Positions 7,560 through 15,651 of a DNA stretch of 64,000 bases are shown here, piece after piece (positions within the stretch are counted from its first letter, which is position 1; each line of letters opens with the position of its first letter). Made by a program: the position numbers and the translations under genes. Source of the stretch: Bog-756 sp963704585. GTDB taxonomy: Bacteria; Actinomycetota; Acidimicrobiia; Acidimicrobiales; RAAP-2. The notes below the pieces were generated by a model. That model ran no database searches and was not told where the DNA came from. It saw only the letters and a list, made by a program, of their open reading frames with translations. The DNA is taken from assembly GCA_963704585.1 (NCBI GenBank), contig OY969919.1, positions 2,976,001-3,040,000 on the forward strand, in the 5' to 3' direction.

Positions 7560-8951
7560 ATGAGCGATGCGAGCATCGTCGTCAACCCGGCGACCGAGAC
7601 GGCGATCGCCGAGGTCCCGATCCTCGGCGCGGTCGAGGTCGACGAGGCGGTCGCCCGCGCACTGCGCGCGGGCCCTGCCTGGCAGGCGGTCGCGCCGGCC
7701 GACCGGGCGCGGCTCCTGCGCCGGTTCGCCGCGCAGGTCGAGGAGCACGGGGAGGAGCTCGCCGCGCTCGAGACGGCCAACGTCGGCAAGCCCATCGGCG
7801 AGAGCCGCGACGAGGTGGGCATGGTCGCGGAGGTGCTCTACTTCTACACGGGCGCGGTCGACAAGCACCGCGGTGCCACCGTGCCCGTCGCCGGTGGGGT
7901 GGACATGACCTTCCACGAGCCGCTCGGCGTCGTGGCGGCCATCGTCCCGTGGAACTTCCCGATCGCCATCTCGTCGTGGAAGATCGGCCCGGCGCTCGCG
8001 GCGGCCGACACGATCATCGTGAAGCCCGCCGAGATCACCCCGCTCACCGCGCTCCGACTCGCGGAGCTCGCGCTCGCCGCAGGGATCCCCGAGGGCGTGC
8101 TGCAGGTCGTGACCGGCAAGGGGTCGGTGGTCGGGACCCGGCTCGTCGAGCACCCCGACGTCGCGAAGGTGGCGTTCACCGGCTCGACCGAGGTCGGCCG
8201 CGACGTGATGGCCCGGGCGTCGGGCACCATCAAGCGGGTCACACTCGAGCTCGGGGGCAAGTCGCCCTCGATCGTCTTCGAGGACGCGGACCTCGAGCGG
8301 GCGGCGGCCGCGACGCCTGGCGGGGTCTTCGCCAACGCGGGCCAGGACTGCTCCGCGCGCAGCCGGCTGCTCGTCCAGCGCTCGGTCTTCGACCGCTTCC
8401 TCGCGCTCCTCGGTGACGCGGTCGACGCGTGGACGGTCGGCGATCCGACCGATCCGGCCACGAGGATGGGCCCGCTCGTCTCCGCGTCGCAGCGCGCGAC
8501 GGTCGCCGGGTTCCTCGACGAGGGGATGGGGGAGCCGGGCGGCGGCCCGGTGCCGACCCGGTTCGCCGGGGCCGTCCCCGAGGGGTCCGGGTTCTGGTTC
8601 CCGCCCACCGTCGTCGCGCCGGCAGGCGTCGAGTGGCGGATGGCACGCGAGGAGATCTTCGGACCGGTCGTCGCGGTGATCCCCTTCGGTGACGAGGCGG
8701 AGGCCGTGCGCCTCGCCAACGACACCCCCTACGGGCTGTCAGGTTCGATCTGGACGCGGGACGTCGCCAGGGCGCTGCGCATGGCCCGTGCCGTCCAGTC
8801 GGGCAACCTCTCGGTGAACTCGAACGGCTCGGTGCGCGTGCAGACGAGCTTCGGCGGGATGAAGCAGTCGGGTTTCGGCCGCGAGCTCGGGCTCGAGGCC
8901 CTCGCGTCCTACAGCGACGTGAAGAACGTCTTCGTCTCGACCGACGACTGA
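7560..8951 (+). CDS. Aldehyde dehydrogenase (PuuC/gamma-aminobutyraldehyde type)
   Basis: NAD(P)-dependent aldehyde dehydrogenase, 463 residues. Key segments are PWNFPIAISSWKIGPALAA with KPAEITPLTAL (cofactor-binding Lys), FTGSTEVGRDVM, the general base Glu in LELGGKSPSIVFEDAD, and the catalytic Cys in NAGQDCSARSR (near residue 265). The ATG at 7560 follows GAGGACGG. The order PuuA-like, PuuD-like, ALDH suggests oxidation of a gamma-glutamyl-aminobutyraldehyde. The PuuB oxidase that would make this aldehyde is not in the window. Betaine-aldehyde or another aldehyde is an alternative substrate. Confidence 0.86.
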   Translation: MSDASIVVNPATETAIAEVPILGAVEVDEAVARALRAGPAWQAVAPADRARLLRRFAAQVEEHGEELAALETANVGKPIGESRDEVGMVAEVLYFYTGAVDKHRGATVPVAGGVDMTFHEPLGVVAAIVPWNFPIAISSWKIGPALAAADTIIVKPAEITPLTALRLAELALAAGIPEGVLQVVTGKGSVVGTRLVEHPDVAKVAFTGSTEVGRDVMARASGTIKRVTLELGGKSPSIVFEDADLERAAAATPGGVFANAGQDCSARSRLLVQRSVFDRFLALLGDAVDAWTVGDPTDPATRMGPLVSASQRATVAGFLDEGMGEPGGGPVPTRFAGAVPEGSGFWFPPTVVAPAGVEWRMAREEIFGPVVAVIPFGDEAEAVRLANDTPYGLSGSIWTRDVARALRMARAVQSGNLSVNSNGSVRVQTSFGGMKQSGFGRELGLEALASYSDVKNVFVSTDD

Positions 8952-9050
8952 TCGGTGGCCGCCCGCGTCCTCGACCGGCGGAGGACCTGACGGTCGGACA
9001 GGTGGCCGACTCGACCACGTGCCCGGTGTCGGCCGGGTAACGTCGTCGCC

Positions 9051-9170
9051 ATGCCGGAGCGCTCCCACAAGGTCGCCAAGCCCGCGGCCGCGTTCGGCGT
9101 GCTCGCCACGATCGTCAGCATCTGGTGGTTCGCCCTCCGGCCGCGTTACCGGGTCAAGCGCAAGGGGTAG
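9051..9170 (+). CDS. 39-residue predicted single-pass membrane protein
   Basis: The frame encodes MPERSHKVAKPAAAFGVLAT and continues with a hydrophobic segment ending IVSIWWFALRPRYRVKRKG. One transmembrane helix is likely (about residues 12-28), flanked by basic residues that suggest a positive C-terminal tail on the cytoplasmic side. A TAACGT hexamer ends exactly 7 bases before the ATG, the same leaderless layout as other genes here, which supports real expression. I do not recognise a family. It sits alone between the ALDH and MFS genes. Confidence 0.6.
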   Translation: MPERSHKVAKPAAAFGVLATIVSIWWFALRPRYRVKRKG

Positions 9171-9232
9171 GTCCTCCCCGCGACGGAGGGCCCCGGGCTC
9201 CGGCCGCCGGTCGCGTCGGTAACCTCGACGGC

Positions 9233-10552
9233 GTGGCACTCGCCTCGCTGCGGCCGCTCCGCTCGCGCAATTTCGCCCTCATCTGGTCGGCCGCGCTGGT
9301 CTCGAACGTCGGCTCGTGGATGCAGACCGTCGTGCTCGGCGCGATCGTCTACGTGCGGACCGGGCAGGTGGCCTGGACCGGGCTGGTCGCCGCGGCGGGC
9401 TTCATCCCCATCGGTCTCCTCGCCCCGATCGGCGGCGTCCTCGCGGACCGGCTGGACCGCCGCCGCTGGCTCATCGTCACGACGGTCGCCGAAATGCTCT
9501 TCGCGGCGACGCTGGCCGTACTGGCGGCCACCGGCCACGACCCGCCCGGCGTGCTCGTGGTGCTCGCCTTCCTCGGCGGCGCCTCCGGTGCGATCGGCTT
9601 TCCGGCCTACCAGGCGATGGTGCCCGACCTGGTTCCCCGCGAGGATCTGCTCGGCGCGGTCTCGCTCTCCTCGGCGCAGTTCAACCTCGGGCGGGTGCTC
9701 GGTCCCGCGCTGGCCGGGCTCGCCATGCTCACCCACGACGACGCCGTCGTCTTCGGGATCAACGCCGCGTCGTTCGGCGCGGTCGTGGTGGCACTGTCCC
9801 TCGTGCGCCTCCCGAAGCCGACGCCGGCGGCCGGTGGGTCCGGGATCGTGGCCCGCCTCGTCGCCGGGGCGCGCGCCGCGTGGACCGAACCGGGCTGCCG
9901 GGACGCCATCGGGCTCATCGCGGTGGTCGCGCTGTTCGCCTCGCCGTTCATCGCCCTGGTGCCCGCGATGTCCGGCGCGCTCCAGCGCGGCGGGGTGAGC
10001 GTGGTCGAGGGCACCGCGGTCCTGGTGACCGCACAGGGCGTGGGCGCGGTGGCCGGCGCCGTCGCGCTGCCGGCCCTGGCCGAGCGGTTCGGCCGGGTGC
10101 GGATGCTCCGGACCGCGCTCTTCGTGCTGCCGCTCCTCCTCGTCCTCTACGCGGTCGTCCCGTCCCTCTGGTCCGCGGCGGTCGCCTTCGTCGCCGTCGG
10201 GGCGGGCTACATCTGCGTGCTCTCCGGGCTCAACACGGTCGTGCAGCTCCGCGCGCCGTCCGAGGTGCGCGGGCGCGTGCTGAGCATCTACATGATGGGT
10301 CTCGGGATCGTCTACCCGATCGGTGCGGTCCTGCAGGGATGGTTCGGCAACCACCTGGGCGTGAAGGCGGTCACGGTCGCCGGCGCGCTCGGCCTGCTCT
10401 GCGTCGTCGTCGGGCTCGCGGTCCTGCGACCGCGCACGTTCGACGAGCTGCGCGATCCGACCGAGGTGCCCGAGGAGACGGCCGGTGAGCCCGCACGCCC
10501 GATGCCCGGGGTCGCGCCCCGGACCGTCGCGCCGGCCGACGGCCGGACGTGA
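9233..10552 (+). CDS. MFS transporter (EntS/MFS_3-like exporter)
   Basis: Integral membrane major-facilitator protein, 439 residues, with about 12 hydrophobic segments. The first follows RSRNFALIWSAALVSNVGSW. The loop 2-3 signature GGVLADRLDRRRWL is typical of the MFS_3/EntS-like efflux group, and a related SEVRGRVLSIYMMGLG segment occurs in the second half. A TAACCT hexamer ends 7 bases before the GTG at 9233, so transcription is probably leaderless. Its stop overlaps the GTG of the acyl-CoA synthetase-like gene (GTGA), indicating translational coupling. The exported substrate is unknown. Confidence 0.85.
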   Translation: MALASLRPLRSRNFALIWSAALVSNVGSWMQTVVLGAIVYVRTGQVAWTGLVAAAGFIPIGLLAPIGGVLADRLDRRRWLIVTTVAEMLFAATLAVLAATGHDPPGVLVVLAFLGGASGAIGFPAYQAMVPDLVPREDLLGAVSLSSAQFNLGRVLGPALAGLAMLTHDDAVVFGINAASFGAVVVALSLVRLPKPTPAAGGSGIVARLVAGARAAWTEPGCRDAIGLIAVVALFASPFIALVPAMSGALQRGGVSVVEGTAVLVTAQGVGAVAGAVALPALAERFGRVRMLRTALFVLPLLLVLYAVVPSLWSAAVAFVAVGAGYICVLSGLNTVVQLRAPSEVRGRVLSIYMMGLGIVYPIGAVLQGWFGNHLGVKAVTVAGALGLLCVVVGLAVLRPRTFDELRDPTEVPEETAGEPARPMPGVAPRTVAPADGRT

Positions 10553-11919
10553 GGACAGGAGGGCCCGCGGCGACCGTCGAGGTGGTGACCCCGTCGGACG
10601 CGGAGGCGCGCCAGGCCCGGGCCGCCGGGACCTTCGCCGCCGCCGGGCTCACCGCGGGCGATCGGGTCGCGTTCTGCCTCCCGTCGTCGGGCGCACTGCT
10701 CTGCGCGGTGCTCGGCGCGCTGCGGAGCGGCGTCGTGCCCGTCCTGCTCCACGCCGGCCTGCTCGAGGCCGAACGGGACGCGCTGCTGGCCGACGCCGAC
10801 CCGGCCCTCGCCGTCCTCGACCACGAGACCCTCGAAGCGATCGACTCCGGCCGGGCGATCCCGCTCGCGCCCTACCCGCTCGCCCGCCCGATGCACTACA
10901 CGTCCGGCACCACCGGCCGCGCGAAGGGCGTGTGGTCCGGCCTCTGGTCCGCCGACCTCGCCGAGGCCGCCTTCGTCGACGAGGCCGATCTCTGGGGCTT
11001 CGGCCCCGACGACGTCCACCTGGTCTGCTCGCCGATGTACCACTCGGTGTCGATCCGGTTCGCGGGGGGCACCCTGCTGCGCGGCGGGACGTGCGTCGTC
11101 CTCAGCCGGTTCGACCCCGACGTCGCGGCCGAGGTCCTCGAGGGCCGGCACGGCCCGGTGCCGACGACCGCCTTCCTCGCGCCGGTCGCGCTCGCGCGGC
11201 TCCTGCAGGCGTCGTCCGGACGCGCGGACTTGCTCGAAGGCCTGCGCCTCCTCGTGCACGCCGGTTCGCCGTGCCCGGACCCGCTCAAGCGCGCGGCGAT
11301 GGACGCGGTGGGACGCGGCGTCCTGTGGGAGTTCTACGGCTCGACCGAGGGACAGTTCACGGTCTGCGGACCGGACGAGTGGACGGCCCATCCGGGGACG
11401 GTCGGCCGGGCCCGCGCCGGGCGCACCCTCGAGGTCGACGCAACCGGGACGGTCTGGTGCCGGCCCCCTGCGTTCGGCCGGTTCACCTACTGGCGCGACG
11501 AGGCGAAGACCGCGTCGGCGTGGCGCGACGGCGCCTTCACGGTCGGCGACCTGGGCCGGCTCGACCCGGACGGGTACCTCTACCTCGACGGCCGGCGCGA
11601 CGATCTCGTGATCACCGGCGGGGTGAACGTCTACCCCGCCGAGGTCGAGGGCGTGCTCGGTGAGGTCGCCGGCGTGGCCGATGTCGCGGTCTTCGGGCTC
11701 CCCGACGAGAGGTGGGGGCAGCGGGTCTGCGCGGCCCTCGTACCGAGGAGTCGAGGACGTGCCGGCGACGACCTGGTCGACGCCGCGCGGCGGCACGCGG
11801 CTGGTCGACTTGCCCCCCACAAGCGCCCGAAGCAGTACGTAGTCACCGACGAGCTGCCGCGGACGGCGACCGGCAAGGTGCAGCGCGGCCTCGTCGCGGA
11901 GCGGCTCGGGCTCTCCTGA
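10549..11919 (+). CDS. AMP-dependent acyl-CoA synthetase/ligase
   Basis: ANL-superfamily enzyme of 456 residues that adenylates a carboxylic acid and usually passes it to CoA. Visible motifs are the P-loop MHYTSGTTGRAKGV (about residues 115-128), the acyl-adenylate motif WEFYGSTEGQFTV, the hinge region YLDGRRDDLVITGGVNVYP, and the C-terminal catalytic Lys in RTATGKVQRGL. It is shorter than typical 500-550 residue members, with a compact N-terminus. It is translationally coupled to the upstream MFS gene by a 4-base overlap. The substrate (fatty or aromatic acid) cannot be deduced. Confidence 0.87.
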   Translation: MRTGGPAATVEVVTPSDAEARQARAAGTFAAAGLTAGDRVAFCLPSSGALLCAVLGALRSGVVPVLLHAGLLEAERDALLADADPALAVLDHETLEAIDSGRAIPLAPYPLARPMHYTSGTTGRAKGVWSGLWSADLAEAAFVDEADLWGFGPDDVHLVCSPMYHSVSIRFAGGTLLRGGTCVVLSRFDPDVAAEVLEGRHGPVPTTAFLAPVALARLLQASSGRADLLEGLRLLVHAGSPCPDPLKRAAMDAVGRGVLWEFYGSTEGQFTVCGPDEWTAHPGTVGRARAGRTLEVDATGTVWCRPPAFGRFTYWRDEAKTASAWRDGAFTVGDLGRLDPDGYLYLDGRRDDLVITGGVNVYPAEVEGVLGEVAGVADVAVFGLPDERWGQRVCAALVPRSRGRAGDDLVDAARRHAAGRLAPHKRPKQYVVTDELPRTATGKVQRGLVAERLGLS

Positions 11920-12003
11920 GCACGTCCGTCGCACGTGGCTCGGGGGGGTGGCCGCACCGGCTCTCCCCGCGTGGTGCGGGCCGGGCTGGGGGATACTGAG
12001 GGC

Positions 12004-13407
12004 ATGCATCCGGCCGACGGAGGTCCTCCGATCGCGAGCGTCAACCCGACGAACGGCGAGCTCCTCGAATCGTTCGAGCCGTACGACGACGCCGCGGTCG
12101 AGTCACGTGTGCAGACCGCGGCCACCGCGGCGGCCTCGTGGGCCGGGACCACCTTCGCCGAGCGCGCCCGCCTGTTGGTGACGGTGGCCGAGCTCCTCGA
12201 GGGGGAGCTCCCGTCGATCGCCCAGGTGGTCACCACCGAGATGGGCAAACCGTTCGCGCAGGCGAAGGGCGAGGTCGCGAAGTGTGCGCACGGGTGCCGC
12301 TGGTTCGCGGAGCACGCCGAGGCGCTCCTCACCGATGAGCGGGTGGCGGTCGACGGCTCACTGGGGCTCGTCGCCTACCAGCCCCTCGGCGTCGTGCTCG
12401 CGATCATGCCGTGGAACTTCCCGCTCTGGCAGGTCGTCCGGTTCGTGGCGCCGGCGGTCATGGCCGGCAATGTCGGCCTGCTCAAGCACGCGCCGAGCGT
12501 GCCGCGTTGCGCGCTCCTCCTCGAGGACCTCTTCCGCCGGTCCGGCGCGCCGGACGGGGTGCTGCAGGCCCTGCTCGTCGGGACCGACCGGGTGCCCGCG
12601 CTCATCGCGGACCGGCGGGTGGCCGCGGTGACCCTGACCGGGAGCGTCGGCGCCGGACGTGCCGTCGCGGCCGAGGCGGGGGCGGTGGGAAAGAAGGTCG
12701 TCCTCGAGCTGGGCGGGTCCGACCCCTTCATCGTGCTGCCGTCGGCCGATGTCGCGCGGGCCGTCGAGGTCGGCGTGCAGGCGCGCGTCCAGAACGCCGG
12801 GCAGTCGTGCATCGCCGCCAAGCGGTTCATCGTCCACCGCGAGGTCGCGGACGCATTCGTCGAGGCGTTCGTCGCCGCGATGGACGGCCTGACCGTGGGC
12901 GACCCGTTCGATCCGGCCACCGAGGTCGGTCCGCTGGTCGACGACGCGGCTTGCGAGCGGATCTCCTCACTGGTCGACGACGCTCGGGCGAAGGGCGCAA
13001 CGGTGCGCTGCGGAGGGTCGCGCCTGGTCGGGCCCGCGGGTCCCGAGCGACCGGGCGCCTTCTACCGCCCGACCGTGCTCACCGGGATCACCGACCAGAT
13101 GCGGGTCGCGAGCGAGGAGGTCTTCGGTCCGGTCGCGCTCGTCTTCGTCGTCGACTCGTCGGAGGAGGCGCTCGCGGTCGCCAACGGCACCGAGTTCGGC
13201 CTCGGTTCCAGCGTGTGGACGAACGACCCCGACGAGCAGCAGGCCTTCGTCACCGGGCTCCAGGCCGGCCAGGTCTTCGTGAACGGCATGGTCACCTCGA
13301 TCCCGCAGCTTCCCTTCGGGGGGATCAAGGCGTCGGGCATCGGGCGCGAGCTCGCCGGGCCCGGCCTGCGCGAATTCTGCAACGTGAAGGCCGTGTGGGT
13401 CGCGTGA
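12004..13407 (+). CDS. Succinate-semialdehyde dehydrogenase-like aldehyde dehydrogenase
   Basis: ALDH-superfamily protein, 467 residues, most like GabD-type succinate-semialdehyde dehydrogenases. Motifs: PWNFPLWQVVRFVAPAVMAG, KHAPSVPRCALLLE, the catalytic Glu in VLELGGSDPFIVLPSAD, the catalytic Cys in QNAGQSCIAAKRFIVH, and C-terminal PFGGIKASGIGRELA. GABA released by the PuuD-like enzyme would give succinate semialdehyde after transamination, so the gene could finish polyamine catabolism, although no GABA transaminase is in view. A GATACT hexamer lies 6 bases before the ATG. The stop overlaps the next start (GTGA). Confidence 0.84.
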   Translation: MHPADGGPPIASVNPTNGELLESFEPYDDAAVESRVQTAATAAASWAGTTFAERARLLVTVAELLEGELPSIAQVVTTEMGKPFAQAKGEVAKCAHGCRWFAEHAEALLTDERVAVDGSLGLVAYQPLGVVLAIMPWNFPLWQVVRFVAPAVMAGNVGLLKHAPSVPRCALLLEDLFRRSGAPDGVLQALLVGTDRVPALIADRRVAAVTLTGSVGAGRAVAAEAGAVGKKVVLELGGSDPFIVLPSADVARAVEVGVQARVQNAGQSCIAAKRFIVHREVADAFVEAFVAAMDGLTVGDPFDPATEVGPLVDDAACERISSLVDDARAKGATVRCGGSRLVGPAGPERPGAFYRPTVLTGITDQMRVASEEVFGPVALVFVVDSSEEALAVANGTEFGLGSSVWTNDPDEQQAFVTGLQAGQVFVNGMVTSIPQLPFGGIKASGIGRELAGPGLREFCNVKAVWVA

Positions 13408-14570
13408 CCGGACCGCGCGCCTACCTCGACCACGCGTCCACGACGCCGATGCGCGCCGAGGCGGTCGCCGCCATGCTCCCCTACCTGTGCGGGTCGTTCG
13501 GCAATCCCTCGGGCGCCCACGCAGAGGCACGCCGCGCGCGGCGCGCCGTCGACGACGCGCGCGAGCAGGTCGCCGCCCTGCTCGGCGCGGACTTCGGCGA
13601 GGTGGTACTCACCTCGGGTGGCACCGAGGCCGACAACCTCGCGATCGCGGGCGGATGGGAGGCCATGGCCGCCGCCGGCGGGCCGCGACCGACCGCCGTG
13701 GTCACGACCGCGATGGAGCACCACGCGGTCCTCGAGACGTGCCGCGCACTGGCCGTCGGGAACCGTCTCGACCTGCACGAGGTGCAGACCGGCAAGGACG
13801 GCGTCGTCGACCTCGACGGGCTGGCCGAGGCGTGCACCGATGCGGTCGGCCTCGTCTCGGTGATGGCGGTCAACAACGAGATCGGGACCATCCAGCCGAT
13901 CGGTGCGATCGCGGAGATCGTGCGCCGGCGGTCGCCGCGGGCGCTCCTCCACACCGACGCGGTCCAGGCGGTGCCCTGGCTGGACGTGGCCGACGCGACT
14001 GCGGGGGCCGACCTGGTGTCGGTCAGCGCGCACAAGTTCGGCGGGCCGAAGGGCGTCGGCGCGCTGCTCGTCCGCGGCGACCGGCGGGTCGAACCGCTCC
14101 TCCACGGCGGCGGCCAGGAGCGGGGACGCCGGAGCGGGACGACGAACGTGGCCGGCGCGGTCGGCATGGCCGCCGCCCTCGAGGCGTGCGACGCGGCACG
14201 GGCCGCGACGGTCGAGCGGGTCCGCCGGCTCCGCGCCCGGCTCGGCGACGGCCTGCTCGCAGCGGTCGGCGGCACGGTCGAGACCGGCGCGCGCGCCGAC
14301 AAGGTCGCCGGCTCGCTGCACCTCCGCTTCGCCGGCGTCTCGGCCGAAGCACTGGTCGTGCTGCTCGACTCGCTCGGCGTGGCGGTCTCCGCCGGTGCCG
14401 CGTGCACGAGCGGCGCGGTCGAGGCGAGCCACGTGCTGGTCTCGATGGGGCTGTCGCCCGCCGAGGCCTCGAGCGGGGTCCGCTTCTCGCTCGGCGAGAC
14501 CTCCGGCGAGCAGGACGTCGACCACGCCCTCGCGGTCGTGCCGGAGGCGGTCGGGCGCCTGCGAGACTGA
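13404..14570 (+). CDS. Cysteine desulfurase (IscS/NifS family)
   Basis: PLP enzyme of 388 residues that moves sulfur from cysteine to an active-site persulfide. YLDHASTTPMR opens the fold. The PLP region has SGGTEADNLAIAGG and TAMEHHAVLE, the Schiff-base Lys is in VSAHKFGGPKGVGALL, and the persulfide Cys is in AGAACTSGAVEASHVL. The adjacent mnmA gene, 4 bases downstream, indicates that it donates sulfur for tRNA 2-thiouridine. It may also serve iron-sulfur assembly. The GTG start overlaps the ALDH stop by 4 bases. Confidence 0.92.
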   Translation: MTGPRAYLDHASTTPMRAEAVAAMLPYLCGSFGNPSGAHAEARRARRAVDDAREQVAALLGADFGEVVLTSGGTEADNLAIAGGWEAMAAAGGPRPTAVVTTAMEHHAVLETCRALAVGNRLDLHEVQTGKDGVVDLDGLAEACTDAVGLVSVMAVNNEIGTIQPIGAIAEIVRRRSPRALLHTDAVQAVPWLDVADATAGADLVSVSAHKFGGPKGVGALLVRGDRRVEPLLHGGGQERGRRSGTTNVAGAVGMAAALEACDAARAATVERVRRLRARLGDGLLAAVGGTVETGARADKVAGSLHLRFAGVSAEALVVLLDSLGVAVSAGAACTSGAVEASHVLVSMGLSPAEASSGVRFSLGETSGEQDVDHALAVVPEAVGRLRD

Positions 14571-14574
14571 GCCG

Positions 14575-15651
14575 GTGCGGGTGCTCGTGGCGATGTCCGG
14601 CGGGGTCGACTCCTCGGTGGCCGCCGCGCTCGCGGCCGACCGGTTGGGGCGCGATCGTGTGGTGGGCGCGACCCTCAAGCTCTGGGGCGGTCCCTCCGAC
14701 TCGGGGTGCTGCTCGGTCGGCGACGTGGAGGACGCGCGCCGGGTCGCCGATCGGCTCGGCATCGTCCATCACGTCTTCAACTTCGCCGACGAGTTCGATC
14801 GGCACGTCGTCGGGCCGTACGTCGCAGGGCACGCGGGGGGGACGACGCCCAATCCGTGCATCGAGTGCAACCGCCACATCAAGTTCGGCCGGCTGCTCGA
14901 GCGCGCGCGGTCGCTCGGCTTCGACGCGGTGGCCACCGGCCATCACGCCCGGCGGTCCGACCGCCCGGACGGCCGGGTCGAGCTGCGCCGCGGCGCGGAC
15001 GCGGCCAAGGACCAGTCCTACGTCCTCTCGATGCTCGGCCAGGACGAGCTCGCCCGGACGCTGCTGCCGGTCGGCACGATGACCAAGGCGGAGGTCCGCG
15101 ACGAGGCCGCCCGCCGGGGGCTGCGCACCGCGGGGAAGCCCGACAGCCAGGATGTCTGCTTCATCCGCTCCGACGAGGGGCGCCGGGGCTTCCTCTCGTC
15201 GCGGATGCCGGTCCACGGGGGACGGCTCGTCGACCACGAGAGCGGCGCCGACCTCGGACCGGTCGAGGCGGTCGAGCTGGTGACGGTCGGGCAGCGGCGG
15301 GGCATGGGGCACGGCCGCGACGGCAGGCGACGGTTCGTGACGGCCGTCGACGTCCCCGGACGGCGGGTCGCCGTCGGAACGCCCGAAGCGGCGATGAGCC
15401 CGACCGTCAGGCTCGGCCAGGTGACCTGGGTGCACCGCGAGCCGTTCGCCGAACGCGGCGACGAGGCGCCGGTGCTCGCGCAGTGCAGCGCCCACGGCCC
15501 GGCGGTCCCTGCGGTCGTTCGGCCGGACGCACCCGGTGGGGTGGTGGTGATCTTCGACAGACCTCAGCGACGGGTCGCGCACGGCCAGACGGTCGCGTGC
15601 TACGACCCCGGGGACCCTGACCTCGTACTCGGGTCCGGGGTCGCCCGTTGA
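14575..15651 (+). CDS. mnmA: tRNA-specific 2-thiouridylase
   Basis: Thiolates U34 of tRNA-Lys, -Glu and -Gln. Protein of 358 residues with the PP-loop ATP motif AMSGGVDSSVAAAL at the N-terminus, the catalytic Cys in NPCIECNRHIKFG, and the persulfide-receiving Cys in SQDVCFIRSDEG. The C-terminal beta-barrel domain is present. The GTG at 14575 places VRVLVAMSGG exactly at the usual N-terminus. It is coupled to ligA: the TGA overlaps the ligA TTG as TTGA. The sulfur donor is probably the upstream desulfurase. Confidence 0.95.
   Translation: MRVLVAMSGGVDSSVAAALAADRLGRDRVVGATLKLWGGPSDSGCCSVGDVEDARRVADRLGIVHHVFNFADEFDRHVVGPYVAGHAGGTTPNPCIECNRHIKFGRLLERARSLGFDAVATGHHARRSDRPDGRVELRRGADAAKDQSYVLSMLGQDELARTLLPVGTMTKAEVRDEAARRGLRTAGKPDSQDVCFIRSDEGRRGFLSSRMPVHGGRLVDHESGADLGPVEAVELVTVGQRRGMGHGRDGRRRFVTAVDVPGRRVAVGTPEAAMSPTVRLGQVTWVHREPFAERGDEAPVLAQCSAHGPAVPAVVRPDAPGGVVVIFDRPQRRVAHGQTVACYDPGDPDLVLGSGVAR

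Noticed and set aside
12411..13403. Fusion of the aldehyde dehydrogenase region to cysteine desulfurase in one frame
   Set aside because: The upstream part is out of frame with the dehydrogenase and reads Arg/Gly-rich noise; the desulfurase starts normally at 13404.
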